Shown here: positions 1 through 5,737 of the stretch, one piece after another | Layout: the number at the start of each line of letters is the position of its first letter | How positions within the stretch are numbered: the stretch's first letter is position 1 | NCBI GenBank assembly: GCA_002414205.1 | Contig: DHYQ01000074.1 | Span: forward strand, 32,143-37,879 | Length of the DNA: 5,737 nt | Direction of reading: 5' to 3' | From: Gallionellaceae bacterium UBA5126 | Lineage (GTDB): Bacteria; Pseudomonadota; Gammaproteobacteria; Burkholderiales; Gallionellaceae | Notes under the pieces: generated by a model | Database searches by the model: none | What the model was told of the DNA's origin: nothing | What the model saw: the letters and a program-made list of their open reading frames with translations, nothing else | Program-made: the position numbers and the translations under genes

Positions 1-569
1 GCGGCGGGACAATATAACGATACCGATACCGGGGTGCACATCTGGCGGATGGCGGCCTATGCGCGCGCGCTGGCTGAGGCGGCTGGTTGGCCGGAAGAGC
101 AGTTTTGCAATTGGAATTGGCCGCGCCCATGCACGACACCGGCAAGATTGGCATTCCCGACGAGATTTTGCGCAAGCCCGGCAAGCTGGATGCCGCTGAG
201 TGGGAAATCATGAAAACCCATGCCCATATCGGCTACGAGATTTTGCATCAAAGTAAGGCCCCGGTATTTCAATTGGCCGCCGAGGTGGCGCTACGTCACC
301 ACGAAAAATGGGATGGCAGCGGCTATCCTGATGGGCTGGTGGGTGAAGCCATCCCGGAATCGGCACGTATCGTTGCCTTGGCGGATGTGTTTGATGCCTT
401 GACCATGCGTCGGCCATACAAGGATCCCTGGCCGGTCGAGAAAGCCGTGGGGATGATACGTGACGGAGCAGGCAGTCACTTCGAGCCCCGTCTGGTCAAT
501 TTGTTCGAGGCGATCCTGCCTGAGTTGCTCACCATTCGTGCGCGCTGGGAAGCGCCTGCGCCTGACTGA
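1..569 (+). CDS. HD-GYP domain cyclic-di-GMP phosphodiesterase, 5'-partial and frameshifted
   Basis: This is the C-terminal part of an HD-GYP protein, a family that hydrolyses the second messenger cyclic-di-GMP in the cytoplasm. From base 1, frame 1 reads the first conserved stretch (NDTDTGVHIWRMAAYARAL, family pattern D-x-x-TG-x-H). From about base 105, frame 3 continues with the catalytic pair His-Asp at 132-137 (MHDTGKIGIPDEIL), then KPGKL, His-His at 297-302 (RHHEKWDGSGYP, with the GYP triplet at 321-329), RIVALADVFDALTMRRPYK from 366, and the closing GSHFEP element. All hallmark residues are present, so the domain looks active apart from the frame break. Frame 1 stops at 211-213 and frame 3 is closed before 78, so the shift lies between. 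The longest single-frame piece, 87-569, would start at a TTG inside the domain and is not a credible natural start. The N-terminus, often a receiver or other sensor in this family, is outside the window. The gene ends 11 bases before the hybrid kinase, which suggests one operon. The RpfG-like class is clear, but the exact orthologue is not. Confidence 0.9.
103..106 (+). other. Probable single-base deletion (frameshift) in HD-GYP gene
   Basis: The HD-GYP reading passes from frame 1 to frame 3 here. Frame 1 gives WPEEQF up to the T run. Restoring a fifth T gives TTT TTG CAA TTG GAA TTG GCC, which reads F-L-Q-L-E-L-A and runs straight into APMHDTGK, as expected for the helix before the HD motif. 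The context G-TTT-TGC does not match the X-XXY-YYZ slippery heptamer of programmed -1 frameshifting. A homopolymer sequencing error or a recent mutation is therefore the simpler reading. The exact base is inferred; the shift itself must lie between 78 and 210. Confidence 0.8.
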
Positions 570-580
570 CGCCCCGCACC

Positions 581-2554
581 ATGTTCATTCAGACTGCGCC
601 GCCACCCGCCGACGAGGCCGCCCTTAGCCCGTCGGCATTTTTCATGTTGCTGGGTGAACTGGCGCAAGGCGTGTGCGCCGGGTTGTTGGTGGCGCTGGTG
701 GCGGCGCAAATGCTATTTCCCGAACAATGCTTGGGGCATGACTCGCCGGTACATTTGCTCACCGTGTTGGTGCTGGGCGTGCTGCTGCTGTTGCCGATCT
801 GGCGTGGCAGTGTACGTCGCCTGCGCTTGGCCTTGGCGCTGCTCTTGGGTATCAGTGTCATGAATGTGGCCTTCTCGGTCTGGTTGCTCGGGCCAGTGTC
901 ACTGTGGAAGCTGCCTTTCCTGAGTGTGACGTTTACCTTGTTGTTTGTGAGCTGGACGCAGATGCCCCGCATCGGCCAGACAGCGGGCACCCTGTTTTGG
1001 GGATTGTCGCCACGACAGATGATGGTATTGGCGCTGGGATTGCTGCTGCTGGGGGCAATCAGCATGCTGGTGTGGTTGGGCCCCGGTGGTACCTCGCAGG
1101 ATGCCAACACCTGGTTGCGTGGCCTGGAAGGCGCCGTGGTAATTGCCTTGGTGTTGTTATATCGCCTCTCCGGCATGCAACAGGGACGCGACGCTGCGCG
1201 CCATCTCGCCGACTGCGCGGCGTTGTTTTTGACCTTGCTGGCGATCATGAGCGCCGCGTTGCTGCTGAGTTTTGACTGGCTGAACCAGCATAGTCCGCAT
1301 GCCATGCCTACGAGCAATGCGGCCCTGTTGCTGGTGTTGTTTGCGATGTCGCTGCTGGTGCATTATCCCCCGGCACGGCCCATGCTACGTTGGCTGTGCG
1401 TGGTCATCGCGCTGTTGTGGAGCGTGGCTGCGGCACGCAACTACCCGCTCATCATGCTGCCCATGTTGCCGTTGGCGGGGTTGGTGCTGGGACTGTTTTT
1501 ACCCGGTCGCGGATGGTGGCTGGCCTGGGGGTTGTGGGGGCTGGTGTTGGCGCAACCGGCTTGGGCCTTGGGGGAAATGCAACTGCCGCTGGTCATGAAT
1601 GCGCTGCTGGGGAGTGTGGTGCTGGGCATGATGCTGTGGCTGAATCGGCGCGCGATGCACAGCCCAACCGGTGCGCACCGGCTGGGTGTGGTGGATCGCA
1701 GAACCCAGCCCAGAGGATTTGCCCACAAAGTCGGGCTGGGGGTTGCGCTGTTCGTCGGGGTGTTGGGGACGCTGGGCTACCGCTTGCTCTACCAGATCGA
1801 AAGCCGCGCACATCAGCATGAAGCGACGGTGGAGGCGCGTTTGCTGGCGCAGCGTATCGGCGAGCGCTTGCGTAATGCCGAAAACCTGGCCTTGGCGTTG
1901 CGGCAGCAGCCACTAGGTAAGATCAGCACACAAGCGGAATTTGAGCATGCAGTGTCGGCATTGCAACGACTGGCGGGTGACGGGATGGTCTTGCAATGGG
2001 CGCCGGATGCGGTGATTCGTTTTGCTCATCCCCTGCCGGGGAATGAAAAAGTCATCGGCTACAACTTGCTGGCCGATCCGGCGCGCGGCGCCGTAGCGCG
2101 CAAAATTCTGGAAACCGGCAAGCCTTTGTGGTCAGGCCCGTTTGACTTGATACAAGGCGGTACCGGTATGGCCTACCGGGCACCGATTTACCAGGAAGGT
2201 CGCCTGCCGTCGCCACAAAACGTGGTCGGGCTGGCGATTACGCTGGTGCGCTTTCCGCAGGTGTTGCGGCAGTTGATTGCCAGTCAGGGCAATCATGAAT
2301 TTCAAATCTGGATTCAAACCCAAGGGGCCGAGCGTCAGCAGGTGTGGGGTAGATTGAGTACATTGTCGGGCGACAGCGCCGACAGCAGTGGCTTTGCCAG
2401 TGCCGATATTGGTGCCAATGCCATGGGCTGGGCCTTGGGGTCAGAAGCCATCGCCAAGCCGCATGGCCCGATAGGCTTGCATGTCGAAGTGCGGGCGTGG
2501 CCGCCGTGCATACCTTGGCGCAAGGTTGGCCCAATCGCATACAGGGGCTGCTGA
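581..2554 (+). CDS. Sensor half of hybrid histidine kinase: multi-pass membrane region plus CHASE domain
   Basis: This frame encodes the N-terminal sensory half of a large kinase. Residues about 20-403 hold roughly 13 hydrophobic segments (near 24-46, 57-75, 82-103, 108-126, 146-167, 181-197, 211-232, 245-262, 268-285, 288-307, 311-331, 334-354 and 384-403). I cannot assign this region to a named family; it lacks obvious MASE1 features. Residues about 404-600 match CHASE, an extracytoplasmic ligand-binding domain that sits between membrane helices. The signs are FAHPLPGNEKVIGYNLL, then ADPARG, ETGKPLWSGPFDLIQGG and YRAPIYQ. CHASE binds small molecules such as cytokinins in plant receptors; the bacterial ligand here is unknown. 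A CHASE domain should be followed by another membrane helix and a kinase, but this frame ends in about 19 unconvincing residues after GLHVEVRA. The missing helix is in the overlapping downstream frame, so this is probably not a complete protein. ATG 581 is the first start after an in-frame stop at 563-565. It has no clear Shine-Dalgarno sequence, so coupling to the upstream gene or a later start (ATG 644) is possible. Confidence 0.85.
   Translation: MFIQTAPPPADEAALSPSAFFMLLGELAQGVCAGLLVALVAAQMLFPEQCLGHDSPVHLLTVLVLGVLLLLPIWRGSVRRLRLALALLLGISVMNVAFSVWLLGPVSLWKLPFLSVTFTLLFVSWTQMPRIGQTAGTLFWGLSPRQMMVLALGLLLLGAISMLVWLGPGGTSQDANTWLRGLEGAVVIALVLLYRLSGMQQGRDAARHLADCAALFLTLLAIMSAALLLSFDWLNQHSPHAMPTSNAALLLVLFAMSLLVHYPPARPMLRWLCVVIALLWSVAAARNYPLIMLPMLPLAGLVLGLFLPGRGWWLAWGLWGLVLAQPAWALGEMQLPLVMNALLGSVVLGMMLWLNRRAMHSPTGAHRLGVVDRRTQPRGFAHKVGLGVALFVGVLGTLGYRLLYQIESRAHQHEATVEARLLAQRIGERLRNAENLALALRQQPLGKISTQAEFEHAVSALQRLAGDGMVLQWAPDAVIRFAHPLPGNEKVIGYNLLADPARGAVARKILETGKPLWSGPFDLIQGGTGMAYRAPIYQEGRLPSPQNVVGLAITLVRFPQVLRQLIASQGNHEFQIWIQTQGAERQQVWGRLSTLSGDSADSSGFASADIGANAMGWALGSEAIAKPHGPIGLHVEVRAWPPCIPWRKVGPIAYRGC
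2489..2500 (+). other. Probable single-base deletion (frameshift) splitting the hybrid kinase
   Basis: Coding content moves from frame 2 to frame 1 here. Frame 2 is convincing through GPIGLHVEVRA, and frame 1 is convincing from AAVHTLAQGWPNRIQG onward, where the expected post-CHASE helix begins. One extra base, for example a fourth G in the run at 2493-2495 or a G before 2498, would give a continuous protein. Frame 1 is open only from 2353 and frame 2 closes at 2552-2554, which bounds the event. No slippery heptamer is visible. A sequencing or assembly error, or a recent inactivating mutation, is more likely than programmed frameshifting. Confidence 0.8.
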
Positions 2555-5500
2555 TCACCGCGCTGTTGCTGGGTTGGTTGGTGCAAACCTTGCTGGAGGG
2601 TCGCTTGCGCGAGCGTGCGATGCTGGCGCGCGAAGAGGAATTTGCCCGTATGGAAGAAATGCTGGCCGGTGACGTGGCAGGCAAAGTTTTGTTTCGCGGC
2701 GATGGTCAGGCTATTTGGAGTAATCCGCGCGCAGAAGTGGTGCTCCGGGTCAAACCGGGTCAATTGTTGACGGTGAATTGTTTGACTAATCCGCTGTTTC
2801 AACGCAATGGCTGGGATGAATTGGCCCGCACGTCGTTGAAAACCGGCGCGTTGCATTATGTCGAGTACCAAGGGGAGGGGACCTTTGGTCAGGCGGTTGA
2901 TATTCGGATGCGCTTTAGTCGTTTGGAGTTGGCTGGGCGGATGAAGGTGTTGATACAGGTGCTGGATCTGACCGATATACATGCCATGGAGCGCGCCCTG
3001 ACAGACAGCGAAGAGCGTTTCCGCCAATTCCTCACGCATAGCCCCACGGTCGCATGGATCAAGGATGAACAGGGGCGTTATCAGTATGTTTCTCCCAGTT
3101 ATGAGGCGCACTTCGGCGTGCAAAGCGCGCTGTGGCTGGGTAAAACCGACGAGGAAATCTGGCCCGCCCAGATGGCGGCCGTGTTTCGCCAGAATGATTT
3201 GAAAGTGCTGGCCTCGGCAGAACCGCTGACGGTGGAGGAAACCACCATCGAGCCCAGCGGGCGCACGACGCATTGGTTAAACAACAAATTTACGTTTAGC
3301 GATAGCCGGGGGCAGCGCTATATCGCCGGTATTGGGCTGGACATCACACAACGGCAGCAGGATTTTCTCACCGCGCAATATTTCGCCAGTCTGGTGGCCT
3401 CATCTGGGGATGCCATTATCAGTAAATCCTTGGATGGCAAAATCACCAGTTGGAATCACAGCGCCGAAGTGATTCTAGGCTACCGTGCCGAGGAGATGCT
3501 CGGTCAGTCCATTTACACCCTGATTCCACCGGGTCTGGAGGAGGAAGAGGCCTCCATTTTGAGTCGGATTAAAGCCGGTGTGCGGGTCGAGGTCTTTGAA
3601 ACAAAACGTCGGGCCAAGGATGGACGTTTGCTGGCAGTGGCGGTGACCGTGTCGCCTATCATGGACAGCGAAGGCCATATCGTGGCGGCATCCAAGGTGT
3701 TGCGTGACATTACCCAGACGAAATTGCTGGAGCAACATTTGCAAGCGTCCTATGAAGAGGCCGCATTGTTCCGCACCCTGGTGGAAGATGCCGCCGAGCC
3801 GTTCTTTGTGGTGGATATGGAAGATGCCGGGCGGATGATCTATGTCAACCGTGCGGCGGCGCAACATTACGGCGCCACTGCGGAAGAAATCTACCGTTGG
3901 CATGTGTCGGACTGGGATCCTCAATTCACCCCGGCGGCCTTGCCCGCGCTGTTTGAGACGATTCGGGCGCAGCGCAGCATGACCTTGCAAAGTCAGCATC
4001 GCACCGCAACGGGCGCATTGCGCGCAGTTGAAATTTCCGTGAATTATTTTGCCGGTGGCGCGGCGCGGCATTATGCCTACGGTTGGTTCAAGGATATTTC
4101 GCAGCGTGTCGAACACGATCAGTGGCTGGAGTCGGCCAAAGCCGAGGCGGAGCGGGCCAGTCGTGCCAAGAGCGAGTTCCTGTCCAATATGAGCCACGAA
4201 ATTCGCACGCCACTGAATGGGATTCTGGGGTTGTTGCAATTGTTATCGCTATCACCGCTGGCGGTGCAGCAGCGGCGCTATGTGGAACAGGCTTACCGTA
4301 CTTCGCAGGTTTTGTTGGCGTTGATTAGCGACATTCTGGATATTTCACGCATCGAAGCCGGGGTGGTGGAGATTGCGTGTGAGCCGTTTGATCTGGCGCA
4401 AGTCTTGCGCAGTACCGTGGATGCCTTTGCCCAAGCGGCAGCGGACAAGGGGTTGCGTTTGGACAGCACGCTGGCGTCCACCTGTCCGAGCCACTGGCGC
4501 GGCGGTGAAACCCATCTCATGCAGGTCCTGTTTAACTTGGTGGGCAATGCCATCAAGTTTACCGAGCAGGGGCAAATCAGCGTGCAGGTGACCGAAATTG
4601 GCCCGGCGCATGCCGAGGGTAGCATCCTGCGCTTTGAGGTGCGGGATAGTGGTATTGGCATCGCGCAGGACATGTGTCAGGTGATCTTCCAGCGCTTTAC
4701 CCAAGTGGAAAGCAATCATGTGCGCCGTTTTGGGGGAAGTGGCTTGGGCTTGGCCATTGCCAAGGGTTTGATTGACAAAATGGGCGGCGAAATCGGGGTG
4801 ACATCCGTGCTGGGGCAGGGGAGTTGTTTCTGGTTTGAATTACCGTTGCAGTACGTGGGCAGCCGTGATGCGGCCTTGATACCGCCGACCGCTACCGTCC
4901 CAAGCAGTGTATTGCCTGCGCGGCCCTTGCAGGGGCTGCGCATTTTGCTGGCGGAAGATCAGCAGATTAACCAGGTGGTCTTGCTGGAGATGCTGCAACG
5001 CATGGGAGCCGAGGCAACGCTGGCATGTAATGGGCAGGAGGCGGTGCAGCAGGTGCAGGCCGCCAATGAGCGAGGGGCTGCGCTGTTTGACGCGGTGTTG
5101 ATGGATGTGCAAATGCCGGTGATGGATGGTTTGGAAGCGACACGGCAATTGCGTACCCAAGGCTACGGTGCCCTGCCGATTATCGCCATCACCGCCGGGG
5201 TCAACGTAAAAGACCGGGAAAAATGTATGGCAGCGGGCATGAATGATTTTCTGGCCAAGCCCATCAACATGCAGCAACTCGGAGCACTCATCCTGCAATA
5301 TTGCCGCCGTCCCGCAAGCCCTGCCATTCTGGCGAGGCTGCCTGCGCAGGCGGGTATCCAGGAAAATCCTCCCGGATTCGATGTGTTGGCGGCGATTGAT
5401 CGACTGGGAGGCGATACCGAGATTTATTTCCGGCTGTTGAACACGTTCCTGTCCAGCGTTCCAGCAGTGCAAATGCAACTCAGTCTCCAGATGCACGATC

Positions 5501-5721
5501 CGTCACCGGCAGGTTGCCGCGCCGCCGCCAGACAACTACACGCCCTGCGCAGCAGTCTGTTGACCTTGGGGGCCGACGAATGGGCTAACGTGACACGCCA
5601 AGCCGAAGCGGCCTTGGCGCAGCCGGAAAATCTGGATCGGGAGGCCTGGGTCGCCGCCTTGGAAGCCGCCTATCACACCGCCACGACCACCCTGCATCAA
5701 CTACGCGCTCAGGTCATCTGA
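2497..5721 (+). CDS. Hybrid sensor histidine kinase, PAS-rich, with HisKA-HATPase-REC-Hpt (C-terminal part of split gene)
   Basis: Residues are counted from GTG 2497. This is the signalling half of the kinase. A membrane helix at about 15-33 (LLITALLLGWLVQTLLEG) leads into a charged helix at 34-55. A divergent PAS-like region follows (about 59-165), then three clearer PAS modules at about 174-285, 295-405 and 425-535, each ending in the usual D-I-(T/S)-Q linker. The HisKA domain (about 557-625) has the phosphoacceptor His567 in SHEIRTPLNG. The ATPase domain has the N box NLVGNAIKF (Asn684), the G1 box DSGIGIA (Asp717), an F box (FQRFTQ) and the G2 box GGSGLGLAIAKG (from 746). The receiver (about 815-935) has Glu820/Asp821, phosphoacceptor Asp870 in MDVQMPVMDG, Thr899 and Lys921. 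The C-terminus (about 965-1074) is Hpt-like, with His1015 in LHALRSSLLTLGA. It should autophosphorylate and relay phosphate His-Asp-His to a response regulator. GTG 2497 is probably not the true start, because the frame looks like the continuation of the upstream sensor; joined length is about 1,710 residues. If translated alone, ATG 2650 with AGAGGA nearby is another possible start, but it would drop the membrane helix. Confidence 0.93.
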   Translation: MAAVHTLAQGWPNRIQGLLITALLLGWLVQTLLEGRLRERAMLAREEEFARMEEMLAGDVAGKVLFRGDGQAIWSNPRAEVVLRVKPGQLLTVNCLTNPLFQRNGWDELARTSLKTGALHYVEYQGEGTFGQAVDIRMRFSRLELAGRMKVLIQVLDLTDIHAMERALTDSEERFRQFLTHSPTVAWIKDEQGRYQYVSPSYEAHFGVQSALWLGKTDEEIWPAQMAAVFRQNDLKVLASAEPLTVEETTIEPSGRTTHWLNNKFTFSDSRGQRYIAGIGLDITQRQQDFLTAQYFASLVASSGDAIISKSLDGKITSWNHSAEVILGYRAEEMLGQSIYTLIPPGLEEEEASILSRIKAGVRVEVFETKRRAKDGRLLAVAVTVSPIMDSEGHIVAASKVLRDITQTKLLEQHLQASYEEAALFRTLVEDAAEPFFVVDMEDAGRMIYVNRAAAQHYGATAEEIYRWHVSDWDPQFTPAALPALFETIRAQRSMTLQSQHRTATGALRAVEISVNYFAGGAARHYAYGWFKDISQRVEHDQWLESAKAEAERASRAKSEFLSNMSHEIRTPLNGILGLLQLLSLSPLAVQQRRYVEQAYRTSQVLLALISDILDISRIEAGVVEIACEPFDLAQVLRSTVDAFAQAAADKGLRLDSTLASTCPSHWRGGETHLMQVLFNLVGNAIKFTEQGQISVQVTEIGPAHAEGSILRFEVRDSGIGIAQDMCQVIFQRFTQVESNHVRRFGGSGLGLAIAKGLIDKMGGEIGVTSVLGQGSCFWFELPLQYVGSRDAALIPPTATVPSSVLPARPLQGLRILLAEDQQINQVVLLEMLQRMGAEATLACNGQEAVQQVQAANERGAALFDAVLMDVQMPVMDGLEATRQLRTQGYGALPIIAITAGVNVKDREKCMAAGMNDFLAKPINMQQLGALILQYCRRPASPAILARLPAQAGIQENPPGFDVLAAIDRLGGDTEIYFRLLNTFLSSVPAVQMQLSLQMHDPSPAGCRAAARQLHALRSSLLTLGADEWANVTRQAEAALAQPENLDREAWVAALEAAYHTATTTLHQLRAQVI

Positions 5722-5737
5722 GAGCCAGTTCCGAGGT

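Noticed and set aside
99..108. Possible programmed -1 frameshift at the T run
   Set aside because: The frame context does not form a canonical X-XXY-YYZ heptamer, no stimulatory stem-loop is evident, and HD-GYP proteins are not known to use this mechanism.
570..580. Promoter, terminator or ribosome-binding site between the two genes
   Set aside because: Only 11 bases separate the genes and they hold no purine-rich Shine-Dalgarno sequence, hairpin or T run.
770..1080. Repeated CTG/TTG triplets that look like a microsatellite
   Set aside because: They are leucine codons in membrane helices, interspersed with other codons, not a tandem repeat array.
589..1317. Minus-strand open frame of 242 codons opposite the membrane region
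   Set aside because: Its composition (many Ser, Asn, Arg, Lys) mirrors leucine-rich membrane codons on the plus strand. No domain, start signal or conserved motif is visible.
2625..2652. AGAGGA followed by ATG 2650 as an independent start for a soluble kinase
   Set aside because: The upstream 51 codons in the same frame encode the membrane helix expected after CHASE, so the purine stretch is more likely just Glu codons (EEE).
2335..3273. Long minus-strand open frame of 312 codons
   Set aside because: It lies wholly opposite the kinase and spans the junction and PAS regions. Its translation is low-complexity, rich in His and Gln, with no recognisable domain, which is typical of antisense shadow in GC-rich coding DNA.
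3475..4239. Minus-strand open frame of 254 codons opposite PAS3-PAS4
   Set aside because: The plus strand clearly encodes PAS and HisKA motifs here, and the reverse translation has no family features.

Overview
The window holds two consecutive same-strand signalling genes, both apparently broken by single-base frame changes. The sequence is moderately GC-rich and packed with coding sequence. The protein families (RpfG-type HD-GYP, CHASE, PAS, hybrid histidine kinase with REC and Hpt) and the sequence style suggest a proteobacterium. Betaproteobacteria is my tentative guess, but no marker gene in the window proves it.

Positions 1-569 carry the C-terminal part of a cyclic-di-GMP phosphodiesterase of the HD-GYP type. 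It enters from the left edge in frame 1 and continues in frame 3. The conserved domain reads smoothly across the change if one T is added to the T run at 103-106. After an 11-base gap, positions 581-5721 encode one very large membrane-bound hybrid sensor kinase. As given, it is split into two overlapping reading frames, 581-2554 and 2497-5721. The first carries about 13 hydrophobic segments and an extracytoplasmic CHASE sensor domain. The second begins at the membrane segment that should follow CHASE and continues through about four PAS modules, the HisKA/HATPase kinase core, a receiver domain and a C-terminal Hpt-like domain. Adding one base near 2493-2500 would join them into a protein of about 1,710 residues.

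The likely logic is a sensory pathway. The kinase would sense an external small molecule (CHASE) and cytoplasmic cues (PAS), autophosphorylate, and pass phosphate through its receiver and Hpt-like domain to a partner. The adjacent HD-GYP protein is a natural candidate partner if its missing N-terminus carries a receiver, which would resemble the RpfC/RpfG arrangement. That N-terminus lies outside the window, so this link is inference.

I see no RNA genes, mobile elements, CRISPR arrays, clear promoters or terminators. There is no non-coding stretch over 300 bases. The last 16 bases (5722-5737) hold nothing recognisable. I do not see a wholly new system. The main points of interest are the two frame changes, the unusually elaborate sensory half of the kinase and the altered Hpt phosphorylation motif.
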